From assembly GCF_001955695.1 (NCBI RefSeq), contig NZ_CP019236.1:2046001-2110000 (forward strand): a stretch of 64,000 nt of DNA, read 5' to 3'. This document shows positions 1 to 8,092 of this stretch, one piece after another. A program made the position numbers and the translations under genes. Below the pieces are notes generated by a model that worked only from the letters and a program-made list of their open reading frames with translations, ran no database searches and was not told where the DNA came from. Every line of letters begins with the position of its first letter. Position 1 is the first letter of the stretch. The DNA is from Rhodoferax koreense (lineage in GTDB: Bacteria; Pseudomonadota; Gammaproteobacteria; Burkholderiales; Burkholderiaceae_C).

Positions 1-1
1 C

Positions 2-130
2 GACGTGAAGGTGGACCCGGTCTGCGCCGCCTACTGCAAACGCATCATGGAACTGCCCGCGATGCAGGAATGGGTGGAAGAGGCCCAGCGCGAGCCAGAC
101 GACATCGAGGAACTCGACGCTGAATTTTGA
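2..130 (+). CDS. Glutathione S-transferase, C-terminal end (partial)
   Basis: The first 42 codons in this frame are the tail of a gene whose start lies upstream of the window. The visible residues (VDPVCAAYCKRIMELPAMQE, then an acidic tail ending in DAEF) match the last helices of the C-terminal domain of proteobacterial glutathione S-transferases, where a D-P-x-x-x-A-Y-x-x-R pattern is common. The thiol-binding N-terminal thioredoxin fold cannot be seen, so the class and substrate are unknown. The family call rests on a short stretch only. Confidence 0.6.
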   Translation, partial: DVKVDPVCAAYCKRIMELPAMQEWVEEAQREPDDIEELDAEF

Positions 131-267
131 ACACCCCCAGGTTGGCTCACTGCGTGTAGCCGCCCACCCCCTTGCAAGGGGCACAACCTGCGGCCGGGCA
201 AAGCCCGTTCCGCGGTTGTTCTGGAAGGCTTGTACATTGGCGCTGCGGTTACCCGTTACGGTCTTGT

Positions 268-311
268 TCCCTCGCCCCTGTGGGGAGAGGGCCAGGGTGA
301 GGGGTGGGTCG
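268..311. repeat. Dispersed palindromic intergenic repeat
   Basis: A G/C-rich element with arms CCCTCGCCCC and GGGGAGAGGG, followed by CAGGGTGAGGGGTGGG. It lies between the GST stop and the cupin stop, which converge. Palindromes of the CCCTC/GAGGG type are frequent in intergenic DNA of Gram-negative genomes. It could fold as a hairpin and act as a bidirectional terminator, but there is no T-run. Confidence 0.55.
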
Positions 312-325
312 CCAAAGGCGCAGGA

Positions 326-748
326 TCACTTCCAAGGCGTCGGCGCCGGAATCTCGCAAACCGGTTCCACGTCGATCGACTTGAAGTCCGCCGGCGACAC
401 GATTTCCAGGTATTCCATGTCCGGCGAATAGTCGAACAGGTAGTGCGAGATGCCGGGGCGCTGGTGCACGCAGTCGCCGGCCTGGACCAGGGTTTCCTTG
501 TCTTCGTACATGAAGCGGGCCCAGCCCTTGAGCATGATCACGATCTGGAAATCGGCCTCGTGGCGGTGCCAGCCCGTGCCCGTTTCTGGTGCCATGTTGG
601 CCTTCACGAGGTGCGCGATCACTTTTCCGTGCGTGGCGTCGGCGATGCCCAGGTCGCGGTAGAGGAAGAAATCGCGCAAGCCGCCGGAAACGTAGTCGGT
701 GTCGCCTGGCTTGACGTGGGAAAACTTGGTGGCGGTGCGGTCGAGCAT
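326..748 (-). CDS. Single-domain cupin protein
   Basis: A 140-residue protein forming one small beta-barrel cupin domain. The motif WHRHEADFQIV (residues 60-70) supplies the two His and the Glu of cupin motif 1, and His102 in GISHYLF can complete the metal site. The start at 748 is preceded by AAGGAG at good spacing; a longer frame upstream has no ribosome site. It stands alone, transcribed away from aroC. Function is not predictable beyond metal-dependent small-molecule binding or oxygenation, and there is no fused DNA-binding domain. Confidence 0.8.
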   Translation of the reverse strand: MLDRTATKFSHVKPGDTDYVSGGLRDFFLYRDLGIADATHGKVIAHLVKANMAPETGTGWHRHEADFQIVIMLKGWARFMYEDKETLVQAGDCVHQRPGISHYLFDYSPDMEYLEIVSPADFKSIDVEPVCEIPAPTPWK

Positions 749-855
749 CGGACTCTCCTTGAAAAGAAGTCGTACACCACGATTGGTGCGCTGCAGCATA
801 AGCATGAAACGTTCCTGCCAAAGGCGCTGTCGGGGCCTCGGCGATAATCGGCGGC

Positions 856-1953
856 ATGAGCGGCAATACCTTCGGAAACCTCTTCGCAGTCACCAATTTC
901 GGTGAATCCCACGGCCCGGCCATCGGCTGCGTGATCGACGGCTGCCCGCCGGGCATGGCGCTCACCGAGGCCGACATCCAGCACGACCTGGACCGCCGCC
1001 GCCCCGGCACCAGCCGCCACGTCACGCAGCGCAACGAGCCCGACGCGGTGGAGATCCTGAGCGGCGTCTACGAGGGCAAGACCACCGGCACGCCGATCGC
1101 GCTGCTCATCCGCAATGCCGACCAGCGCAGCAAGGACTATCAAAACATCGCGCAGAGCTTCCGCCCGGGCCATGCCGACTACACCTACTGGCACAAGTTC
1201 GGCATCCGCGATCCGCGCGGCGGCGGGCGCTCCTCGGCGCGCCTGACCGCGCCCACGGTGGCCGCCGGCGCCGTGGCCAAGAAGTGGCTGGCCGAGAAAT
1301 ACGGCCTGGTGTTCCGCGGCTGCATGACCCAGATCGGCGACATCGTGATCCCGTTTGAGAGTTGGGACCACGTGCCCAACAACCCGTTCTTCGCGCCCGT
1401 GGCCGACGTGGCTGCGCTCGAGGACTACATGGACAGCCTGCGCAAGGCCGGCGACTCCTGCGGCGCGAAGATCCGCGTCACCGCCACCGGCATGCCCGTC
1501 GGCCTGGGCGAGCCGCTGTACGACAAGCTCGACGCCGACATCGCCTTCGCGATGATGGGCCTGAACGCCGTCAAGGGCGTGGAGATCGGCGCGGGTTTCG
1601 CCAGCGTCGCGCAGCGCGGCAGCCTGCACGGCGATTCGCTGTCGCCGCAAGGCTTCAAGTCGAACAATGCCGGTGGCGTGCTCGGCGGCATCAGCACCGG
1701 GCAGGACCTGGAAGTGGCCATCGCCATCAAGCCCACGAGTTCGATCATCACGCCGCGCGAATCGATCGACACCGCCGGTCAGTCCACTGAAGTCGTGACC
1801 AAGGGCCGCCACGACCCCTGCGTCGGCATCCGCGCCACGCCCATCGTCGAGGCGCTGCTCGCGCTGGTGGTGATGGAGCACGCCCTGCGTCAACGTGCCC
1901 AGAACGCCGACGTGAAGCAGGACGTGCCGCCGATCCGGGCCTCTTTTCTCTAG
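856..1953 (+). CDS. aroC: Chorismate synthase
   Basis: Converts 5-enolpyruvylshikimate-3-phosphate to chorismate, the last step of the shikimate pathway; needs reduced FMN; cytosolic. The 365-residue length is the usual bacterial one. The N-terminus [20 protein letters not shown] carries the invariant GESHG (16-20), and later blocks such as [11 protein letters not shown] and the R-H-D-P-C-V-G-I-R region are intact. It runs alone on this strand and its stop overlaps the stop of the convergent transporter gene by 4 nt. Housekeeping function; very secure call. Confidence 0.98.
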   Translation: MSGNTFGNLFAVTNFGESHGPAIGCVIDGCPPGMALTEADIQHDLDRRRPGTSRHVTQRNEPDAVEILSGVYEGKTTGTPIALLIRNADQRSKDYQNIAQSFRPGHADYTYWHKFGIRDPRGGGRSSARLTAPTVAAGAVAKKWLAEKYGLVFRGCMTQIGDIVIPFESWDHVPNNPFFAPVADVAALEDYMDSLRKAGDSCGAKIRVTATGMPVGLGEPLYDKLDADIAFAMMGLNAVKGVEIGAGFASVAQRGSLHGDSLSPQGFKSNNAGGVLGGISTGQDLEVAIAIKPTSSIITPRESIDTAGQSTEVVTKGRHDPCVGIRATPIVEALLALVVMEHALRQRAQNADVKQDVPPIRASFL

Positions 1954-2843
1954 GAACCCGTCGGCCGTTCGCGCATCCACTTCGCGAAAGGGTTGAAGCC
2001 GGTGACCAGCGCCGTGGCCAGCAGCACCAGCGCGCCGCCGGCGTAGAGGCCCGAGCCCAGCGGCTCGCCGAGGAAGAGGTGGCCCCAGGCGACGCCGAAC
2101 ACCGGGATCATGAAGGCCGGGCTGATGGCCGCCACGGCCGACACGTGGCGCATGATGTTCAGGTGCATCCAGTAGGCCAGGCCTGAAGTCACGGTGCCCA
2201 TCACCAGCAGCGCCGCGATGGCCGCCGGCGTGAAGCGGGCCGCGGGCCAACTCCATGCCGCGCCCGGCAGCAGCATCAGCGCGGCGGCGGCGTGGATGCC
2301 CGCAGCGATCGCCAGCGGTGGGACGTGCGTCGTGGCGCGTTTCATCAGCGGTGTGGAGATGCCATAACTGGCCGACGCCAACACGCCGGTCGCTGCGGCC
2401 AGCAGCACGCGGGGCGTCGGCGCGATCGGCCCGAGCCGTACGATCAATGCCACGCCCGCGAAGCCGAACAGGCAACCGACCAGCTTGCGCGCGGTGAGCC
2501 GCTCCTCTTTGAGCCATGCGGCTGACAAGGTGGCGAACACCACGGCCGTGCTGTTGAGCAGCGCCGCGTAGCCGGCCGGCAGCTGCAGCGCCGCCCATGA
2601 ATACAGCAGGAAGGGCAGGGCCACGGACAAGGCGCCGATCAGCACGAGTTTGCGCCAGTGCCGCCAAGGCCAGCGCTGGCGCATGAGACGCATGATCACC
2701 GCCAGGGTGAGCGTGGCCAGCGCGATGCGCACGCCGGCGAGCACGTTTGGCCCGAGCAGCGGGCTGGCGATGCGGATGAACAGGAACGAAGCGCCCCAGA
2801 GCGCGGACAGCAGGATCAGCTGCAGGAAATAACGGCCGTTCAT
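1950..2843 (-). CDS. EamA/DMT-family transporter (RhaT/YedA-like)
   Basis: A 297-residue inner-membrane protein with about ten hydrophobic helices arranged as two repeated EamA domains. The N-terminus ([20 protein letters not shown]) is the characteristic first helix of the drug/metabolite transporter superfamily. Members export amino acids, metabolites or drugs, but substrate cannot be assigned from sequence. It converges on aroC with a 4-nt overlap of stop codons. Confidence 0.9.
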   Translation of the reverse strand: MNGRYFLQLILLSALWGASFLFIRIASPLLGPNVLAGVRIALATLTLAVIMRLMRQRWPWRHWRKLVLIGALSVALPFLLYSWAALQLPAGYAALLNSTAVVFATLSAAWLKEERLTARKLVGCLFGFAGVALIVRLGPIAPTPRVLLAAATGVLASASYGISTPLMKRATTHVPPLAIAAGIHAAAALMLLPGAAWSWPAARFTPAAIAALLVMGTVTSGLAYWMHLNIMRHVSAVAAISPAFMIPVFGVAWGHLFLGEPLGSGLYAGGALVLLATALVTGFNPFAKWMRERPTGS

Positions 2844-2882
2844 CGTGCGGAAAAGGTCCGCGCTGACAGCCTGATCAAAACG

Positions 2883-3035
2883 TCATGGCGCTTTCGCTGG
2901 CTCGGTAGCAGCGCCGGTCTTGGGCATGGGCAGCAGGGTCGGGTCTTTCGGCGGTTTGGCATCCGGGCAGCCGGTGAGAAGCGCCAGGGCGCAACAAGTG
3001 GAAAAAATGGATAGGAGAAGTTTCATGGGTTTCAT
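2883..3035 (-). CDS. Small predicted lipoprotein (50 aa)
   Basis: A very short gene encoding a 50-residue protein: MKPMKLLL, a hydrophobic stretch, then the lipobox LLTGC and a short Pro/Lys-rich tail. Signal peptidase II would leave a lipidated peptide of about 28 residues. GAGAGG lies about 9 nt upstream of the ATG at 3035; an internal ATG three codons later is an alternative start. Its reading frame is clean and it lies among two other small exported proteins on the same strand. Function unknown. Confidence 0.6.
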   Translation of the reverse strand: MKPMKLLLSIFSTCCALALLTGCPDAKPPKDPTLLPMPKTGAATEPAKAP

Positions 3036-3072
3036 GGCTCACATCCTCTCGCCGGGCCGCCCTGCAATCGCT

Positions 3073-3444
3073 TCATTTTACGGGACGCACCTCGGATGGC
3101 GGGCGCTTCACCACGTTGCGGGTACCTTCCGGGTCGTCGTCGGGCAGGCAGGTGAAGGTGAGTTCATAAGGGCCGGCCAGCGGTGCCTTGCCGGTTTCGG
3201 TGACCTGCATGGCCTGGTTGCGGGCGGCGCAGAACTCGTCGGCCTGCACCATTGCCACCTTGCGGCTCTGCGCGGGCACGCCCAGGGCGCCGCGTGCGGT
3301 GATGCGGAAATGGTTGTCGCCGAGATCGACGACGCCGGTGCTCTTGGGTGCGACTGCGCAGGCGCCGAGCGACAGGCAGAGCGAGGTGGCGAGCAAGGCG
3401 CGTGTGGCGTATGGCTTCAAGGGGTGGACGGCGGAGTGGAACAT
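3073..3444 (-). CDS. Hypothetical small lipoprotein (123 aa)
   Basis: Starts with a basic N-terminus and a hydrophobic segment ending in the lipobox LGAC (about residues 26-29), so the mature product should be anchored to a membrane on the periplasmic side. The mature part is about 95 residues with two further Cys, in EFCAAR and TFTCLP, which might form a disulfide. I do not recognise a family. It is the middle of three successive small exported proteins on this strand. Confidence 0.7.
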   Translation of the reverse strand: MFHSAVHPLKPYATRALLATSLCLSLGACAVAPKSTGVVDLGDNHFRITARGALGVPAQSRKVAMVQADEFCAARNQAMQVTETGKAPLAGPYELTFTCLPDDDPEGTRNVVKRPPSEVRPVK

Positions 3445-3507
3445 CGGCCCAGTATGCGGTCGTGTCCGCGGCGTGTCACGGCCCGCGCGGGAATTTGCGG
3501 CGCCGTC

Positions 3508-3831
3508 CTACGGGCGCGGTGCGCTGGCCGCGCAGGCCGCCGCGTCGCTTTGCATCTTCTGCCGGGCGGCCACCTCGGTGAGCCAGACCAGGTTGGTCCA
3601 GCGGTCCTGCCCGCCGGCGCACGGAGGCACCTTCCAGGCAATGCGGTAGCCGGGGCAGGCCCCGCTGCGCCGGCCGGTGGATGGGCAGGTGGTGTACTTC
3701 TGGAAGGCCGACATCTGGGCTTCGGAGGCCTGGGCTCCAGCCACCACCGGCAAGCCGGCACAGGTGGCGACCAGCAGCCAGGCCGCGGTCCGCCATCGGG
3801 CAGGTTTTCGAAGACTTGGATCGAAGGTCAC
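3508..3831 (-). CDS. Hypothetical exported protein (about 107 aa)
   Basis: A short secreted protein with a Sec signal: RKPARWRTAAWLLVATC, then a cleavage region near AGAQA. The mature part has four Cys and no recognised domain. The open frame continues to a TTG at 3849, but the GTG at 3831 is preceded by GGGAAG five bases upstream and gives a better signal peptide, so it is chosen here; the start is uncertain. It precedes two small lipoprotein genes on the same strand with short gaps, possibly one transcript. Confidence 0.6.
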   Translation of the reverse strand: MTFDPSLRKPARWRTAAWLLVATCAGLPVVAGAQASEAQMSAFQKYTTCPSTGRRSGACPGYRIAWKVPPCAGGQDRWTNLVWLTEVAARQKMQSDAAACAASAPRP

Positions 3832-3980
3832 GGTGGCTTCCCGGCGCAAGAAGGTTGGTCGGGAAGTTTAGCCCCGAAGACCACGCCGGAGACAATGGCC
3901 GGTACGGCGCTTGCTTGACCAGATGGCCCGTTGCCCTGCGCCCCTGCCGATTCCGACCCTGATTCCGACACACACCCGAA

Positions 3981-4454
3981 ATGCCCACCCCATCCGATTC
4001 CATCGCGCCTCCCTTGACCGCCCATCCGCTGATCGAAGTCCGGCACAGCAGCGTGCACGGTTATGGTGTCTTCGCCAGGACCGACATTCCGAGCGGTACC
4101 TTCCTGGCTTTCTACGAAGGCCGGCGGTACACGCCCAAGCAGATCGCGCGCGCCGACTTCAACGACCGGCTGACCTACCTGTTCGGCCTGTCGGACGGCA
4201 GCACCATCGACGGTGCGCAGGGCGGCAACCTCACGCGCCACCTGAACCACGCCTGCGTGCCCAACTGCGAGGCGGTCGAGGTCGATGGGCCGCGCAAGCG
4301 GCTGGTGCTGCGCATCTCGACCATCCGGGCGGTGGCGGCGGGCGAAGAGCTGTTTCTCGACTACGCGCTCACCATCGACGACAACGCCGCGCCCAGCGAC
4401 TACCCCTGCTTCTGCGGCACGCCGGCCTGCCGTGGCGACATGGTCGGGCGCTAG
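3981..4454 (+). CDS. SET-domain protein-lysine methyltransferase-like
   Basis: A 157-residue protein that is almost entirely a SET domain. Visible motifs: the GYGVFA opening (28-32), the knot motif NHACVPNC (89-96), the active-site ELFLDY with Tyr128 (123-128), and a post-SET-type CFCGTPACRG (143-152) whose cysteines could bind zinc with Cys96. Such proteins use S-adenosylmethionine to methylate lysines. Small SET proteins occur sporadically in bacteria and their substrates are mostly unknown. It lies alone between exported-protein genes and an AraC regulator. Confidence 0.85.
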   Translation: MPTPSDSIAPPLTAHPLIEVRHSSVHGYGVFARTDIPSGTFLAFYEGRRYTPKQIARADFNDRLTYLFGLSDGSTIDGAQGGNLTRHLNHACVPNCEAVEVDGPRKRLVLRISTIRAVAAGEELFLDYALTIDDNAAPSDYPCFCGTPACRGDMVGR

Positions 4455-4485
4455 CCCGCCGCACAACCCTGCGCGCGAGCGGGCT
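4453..4485 (+). terminator. Possible hairpin terminator after the SET gene
   Basis: AGCCCGC (4453-4459) pairs with GCGGGCT (4479-4485) and is followed by TTG rather than a long T-run. It begins inside the stop codon of the SET gene. Weak candidate. Confidence 0.35.
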
Positions 4486-4569
4486 TTGAGCGGACTGTCA
4501 GCATGCCGTCATGCAACATCGCCAGGCTGCGTTCGCGGCATGTTCCGGACAACAACAAAAGGCAAGGCC

Positions 4570-5523
4570 ATGTCCCCAGGCTCCAGCATCAACCTACAAC
4601 AGGCGCCACCGACGCGCACCGACACGCTCGGCTGCCCATCCGACAAGCTGCACCTGAGCCAGGAATTCGCGGGCGCAGGCCTGCGGCTGTACCGCAAGCG
4701 CTCGGCCGATCCCGCGCTCGCCCATGTGGCCATGCCCGCGGCCGACCGCGGCGTGCTGGTCGGCCTGTCGCTGGGCACGGACCATCGCCGGCGCATCCTC
4801 CACCCGCACCATGCCAGCCTGCACGACTTCGGACGCGGCACTGTTTACGTGCGCAACTTCTGCGACGACTACCGCGCCGACCTGAGCGGCCCGATGGATT
4901 TCCTGTTGCTCGAACTCTCGCGGGACTTGCTCGGCCGCATCGTGGATGAAGAAGGCACGGGTCGTCTTGGTGGGCTGTCGCCGGTTGCGGGCGTCGAGGA
5001 TCCGGTGCTCAGCCATCTGCTGCATGCGCTGATGCCCGCGCTTGAACGGCCCGAAGCGGTCAGCCGCCTGTTCGTCGATCACCTGGCCATGGCGGCGGGC
5101 CTGCACCTGCTGGGCCGCTACGGCGGCGCGAAGCTGGCCAATGCGTCCGTCCGGGCCAAAGGCGGCGGCCTCTCGCGCGCCCATGCGACCCGCGCCAAGG
5201 AGATGCTGCGGGCGCGGCTCGACGGCGACGTGTCGGTGGCCGATGTGGCCGAGGCCTGCGGCCTGTCGCGCAGCCACTTCATCCGTGCGTTCCGCCAGAG
5301 CACCGGCCAGACGCCGCACCAGTGGCTGCAGGCCTGCCGCATCGAATGCGCGCGGGATCTGTTGTCGGGCTCGAGCCAGTCCCTGGCCGAGGTCGCCAGC
5401 GCCTGCGGCTTTGCCGATCAGAGCCATTTCACCAGGGTGTTTGCGCAGCAGGTCGGCGTGCCGCCTGGCCAGTGGCGCCGCCACGCGCCCGTGGCAGGCA
5501 GCGCTTCCCGCATCCGCAACTGA
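4570..5523 (+). CDS. AraC-family transcriptional regulator
   Basis: A 317-residue regulator. The C-terminal hundred residues carry two helix-turn-helix motifs: DVSVADVAEACGLSRSHFIR, then the second with SLAEVASACGFADQSHFTRV, followed by P-P-G-Q-W-R, a typical AraC/XylS ending. The N-terminal part is a poorly conserved effector domain. The frame is open far upstream into the SET gene, but MSPGSS at 4570 is the sensible start and gives the normal family length. Effector and target unknown. Confidence 0.88.
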   Translation: MSPGSSINLQQAPPTRTDTLGCPSDKLHLSQEFAGAGLRLYRKRSADPALAHVAMPAADRGVLVGLSLGTDHRRRILHPHHASLHDFGRGTVYVRNFCDDYRADLSGPMDFLLLELSRDLLGRIVDEEGTGRLGGLSPVAGVEDPVLSHLLHALMPALERPEAVSRLFVDHLAMAAGLHLLGRYGGAKLANASVRAKGGGLSRAHATRAKEMLRARLDGDVSVADVAEACGLSRSHFIRAFRQSTGQTPHQWLQACRIECARDLLSGSSQSLAEVASACGFADQSHFTRVFAQQVGVPPGQWRRHAPVAGSASRIRN

Positions 5524-5557
5524 GCGGGTCGCGCCGACGTCCGGCCGGTCGGCTGAT

Positions 5558-6475
5558 TCAGGCCGGCCGCGCCCAGGGCGCCACCGCGAAACGCTGGGCC
5601 AGGAACTCGATCAGGGCCTGTACGCGCGCAGGCCGGCTGCGCCCGGGCGGCGTGACGATGTGCAGCGCGATCGACGGCACTTCCCAGTCGGGCATGGCCG
5701 TGGCCAGGGCGCCCGATTGCAGTTCGTCCCACACCAGGAATTCGGGCTGCAACGCCAGCCCCAGGCCGGCGCACAGCGCGGGCGACAAGGCCTCGGCGTT
5801 GTTGACCCGCATCGGCGTGGGCACCACGGTGGAGAACTCGCCGTGCACAGCGTGCTGGAAGCGCCAGGCGCCGCCCACGCGTGAATGCACGTACTGCAGC
5901 GCGCGGTGGTGCACCAGGTCGCGCGGATGCTGCGGCAGGCCGTGGCGCTCGAAGTAGGCCGGCGTCCCCACGAGCAGCAGCCGCACCGTGCACAGGCGCC
6001 TTGCGAGCAGGCTCGAATCGGCCAGGGTGGAGATGCGCAGGGCCACGTCGAAACCGCCGGCCACCATGTCGACGAGTTCGTCGTCCAGGTTCAGGTCGAG
6101 CAGGACGTCAGGGTGCGCGGCCAGGAAGTCGGGCAGGGCCGGCGCCAGGTGTGAGATGCCGAAGGACATCGGCCCGGCGAGCCGGATCGGGCCGCGCAGG
6201 GCCTTCGACTGCTCGACCGCCTCGGCCTCGACGGCTTCCCCCTCGCTGAGGATGCGCGCGGCGCGCTCCAGCGAGGCGCTGCCACTGTCGGTGAGCGAGA
6301 TGCGCCGCGAGGTGCGGTGAAACAGCACCGTCCGCGTGCGTTCCTCGAGCCGGGTGATGGCCTTGGAGACGGTGGCCTGCGACAGGCCGAGCTCGGTGGC
6401 CGTTCGCGCGAAGGATCCGGTCTCGGCCACCTTGGCGAAGATGGCCCAGGCTTCGAGGTCGGGAAGTCGCTTCAT
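5558..6475 (-). CDS. LysR-family transcriptional regulator
   Basis: A 305-residue LysR regulator. The N-terminal winged helix (about residues 8-65: AWAIFAKVAETGSFARTATE, then SQATVSKAITRLEE) is followed by a periplasmic-binding-protein-like effector domain. The start at 6475 gives the normal N-terminus; an in-frame ATG lies about 13 codons upstream without a clear ribosome site. It diverges from the pirin gene with a 95-bp intergenic region, so it probably controls the pirin-to-haloperoxidase gene run. Confidence 0.9.
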   Translation of the reverse strand: MKRLPDLEAWAIFAKVAETGSFARTATELGLSQATVSKAITRLEERTRTVLFHRTSRRISLTDSGSASLERAARILSEGEAVEAEAVEQSKALRGPIRLAGPMSFGISHLAPALPDFLAAHPDVLLDLNLDDELVDMVAGGFDVALRISTLADSSLLARRLCTVRLLLVGTPAYFERHGLPQHPRDLVHHRALQYVHSRVGGAWRFQHAVHGEFSTVVPTPMRVNNAEALSPALCAGLGLALQPEFLVWDELQSGALATAMPDWEVPSIALHIVTPPGRSRPARVQALIEFLAQRFAVAPWARPA

Positions 6476-6570
6476 TGCGTTTTTGGAAAGGATGGTTTTC
6501 GATGTTTTCCATTTCATTATCGATCGAAGCCGTTTAACTTCCAGGCATCGCATCGCCCCGGGAGCCAGCC

Positions 6571-7272
6571 ATGATCGAACGCAGACCCTTCGACAGCCTC
6601 GGCCACGCCGAGCACGGCTGGCTCGACGCCCGGCACCATTTCTCGTTCGCCGACTACTGGGATCCGAGGCGCACCGGCTGGGGCGCGATCCGCGTGTGGA
6701 ACGACGACACCATTGCCGCCGGCACCGGCTTCCCGCCGCATGCCCATGCCGACATGGAAATCATCACCTATGTGCGCGAAGGCGCGATCACCCACCAGGA
6801 CAGCCTGGGCAACCGCGGCCGCACCGAGGCTGGCGACGTGCAGGTGATGAGCGCCGGCACCGGCGTGCGCCATGCCGAATACAACCAGGAGCCAGGCACG
6901 ACGCGCATCTTCCAGATCTGGATCGAGCCCGGCCACCACGGCGATGGGCCGACCTGGGGTGCGAAGCCGTTTCCCAAAGGCGACCGCTCGGGGCGGTTCG
7001 TGGTCCTGGCCAGCGGTCGCGCGGAGGATGCCGGCGCCCTGCCGATCCGCGCCGATGCCCGTGTGCTCGGCGCCTCGCTCAAGGCCGGCGAAAGCACGCA
7101 ATACCGGTTCGCGCCGGGGCGTTTCGGCTACCTCGTGCCCGCCGCCGGCCGGGTGCGGGTCAACGGCGTGACGCTACAGGCACGCGACGGCGCGGCCATG
7201 AAGGACGAGCTGCTGCTCCAGGTGGATGCCCTCGAGGACGCAGAGCTGGTGCTCGTCGATTCCGCGCCCTGA
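6571..7272 (+). CDS. Pirin family protein (bicupin, quercetinase-like)
   Basis: A 233-residue pirin. The metal ligands of the N-terminal cupin are visible: His57 and His59 in FPPHAHADMEIITYV, and His101 and Glu103 in GVRHAEYN. Bacterial pirins such as E. coli YhhW are Fe-dependent quercetinases or redox-sensing proteins. It is the first gene after a divergent LysR regulator, a very common arrangement for stress-induced pirins. A 146-bp gap separates it from the next gene, which may have its own promoter. Confidence 0.95.
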   Translation: MIERRPFDSLGHAEHGWLDARHHFSFADYWDPRRTGWGAIRVWNDDTIAAGTGFPPHAHADMEIITYVREGAITHQDSLGNRGRTEAGDVQVMSAGTGVRHAEYNQEPGTTRIFQIWIEPGHHGDGPTWGAKPFPKGDRSGRFVVLASGRAEDAGALPIRADARVLGASLKAGESTQYRFAPGRFGYLVPAAGRVRVNGVTLQARDGAAMKDELLLQVDALEDAELVLVDSAP

Positions 7273-7418
7273 TGCGCAAAGGCCTCGCAGTCACAACACA
7301 AATGTCCAAAAGGCCGCGCAAAACTTCAATACCCCGGAGCGGGCGCTGCATAAGCTGCCTGGTCCTTCCAAGTGGTCGAAAGGCCAGTTTTTTCATCGAA
7401 GTCAATAGGAGTTATCCC

Positions 7419-8072
7419 ATGCCGATCACCGCCACGCCAACCCCCGGCGCCAAGTTGCTCACCCCGAAGGACCACACGCTCGTCATGATCGACTTCCAGT
7501 CGCAAATGGCGTTTGCCACCAATTCCATCGACCCCGTGCTGCTGCGTTCGAACGCCGGCCTGGTCGCCAGCGCGGCCGCGGGCTTTGGAGCTTCGACCAT
7601 CCTCACCACCGTGGCCGAGAAAAGTTTCTCCGGGCCGATGTTCGAGGAAGTGACCGCACCGTTCCCGGGCCAGAAGTTGCTCGACCGCACCTCGATGAAC
7701 ACCTGGGAAGACGCCGCCGTGATCGCGCGCATCAACGAGATCGGCAAGAGCCGCATCGTGCTGGCCGGCCTGTGGACCAGCGTGTGCATCGTCGGCCCGG
7801 CGCTGTCGGCCATTGACCAGGGGTTCGAGGTGTTCGTGATCGCCGACGCCTGTGGCGACGTGTCCGCCGAAGCGCACACCCGCGCCATGGAGCGCATGGT
7901 GATGGCCGGCGCACAGCCGATGACCTCGCTGCAGTATCTGCTGGAGATGCAGCGCGACTGGGCGCGTACCGACACTTACGCCATGACCACCGGTGTGGCG
8001 CGCAAGTACGGCGGCGGCTATGGCATCGGCATCAATTACGCGCGGGCCATGTTCGGAGCGCACGAAGGTTGA
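7419..8072 (+). CDS. Isochorismatase-like cysteine hydrolase (YcaC type)
   Basis: A 217-residue member of the isochorismatase-like hydrolases. The Asp-Lys-Cys triad can be read: Asp25 in VMIDFQSQ, Lys68 in VAEKSF and Cys123 in TSVCIVGP. Best resemblance is to E. coli YcaC, whose substrate is not established. The start at 7419 follows AATAGGAG; a longer open frame upstream is not used. The next gene begins 20 bp downstream. Confidence 0.92.
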   Translation: MPITATPTPGAKLLTPKDHTLVMIDFQSQMAFATNSIDPVLLRSNAGLVASAAAGFGASTILTTVAEKSFSGPMFEEVTAPFPGQKLLDRTSMNTWEDAAVIARINEIGKSRIVLAGLWTSVCIVGPALSAIDQGFEVFVIADACGDVSAEAHTRAMERMVMAGAQPMTSLQYLLEMQRDWARTDTYAMTTGVARKYGGGYGIGINYARAMFGAHEG

Positions 8073-8092
8073 GTTCGGCGAGACACGCTCCC

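Noticed and set aside
619..2667. Very long open frame antisense to aroC and the cupin gene
   Set aside because: It overlaps aroC on the opposite strand; its translation is Ala/Arg/Gly-rich shadow sequence without any family motif, a usual effect of high GC.
4285..5523. Open frame joining the SET gene region to the AraC regulator, as if a fusion
   Set aside because: The upstream part is in a different frame from the SET gene and has shadow composition; the AraC protein starts at 4570.
5542..5569. Inverted repeat CGGCCGG/CCGGCCG as terminator between AraC and LysR genes
   Set aside because: It has no T-run and its second arm lies within the LysR coding end; such GC palindromes are expected by composition.
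6336..8072. 578-residue frame spanning pirin and the isochorismatase-like gene
   Set aside because: Pirin is read in a different frame; the hydrolase starts at 7419 after a clear ribosome site.
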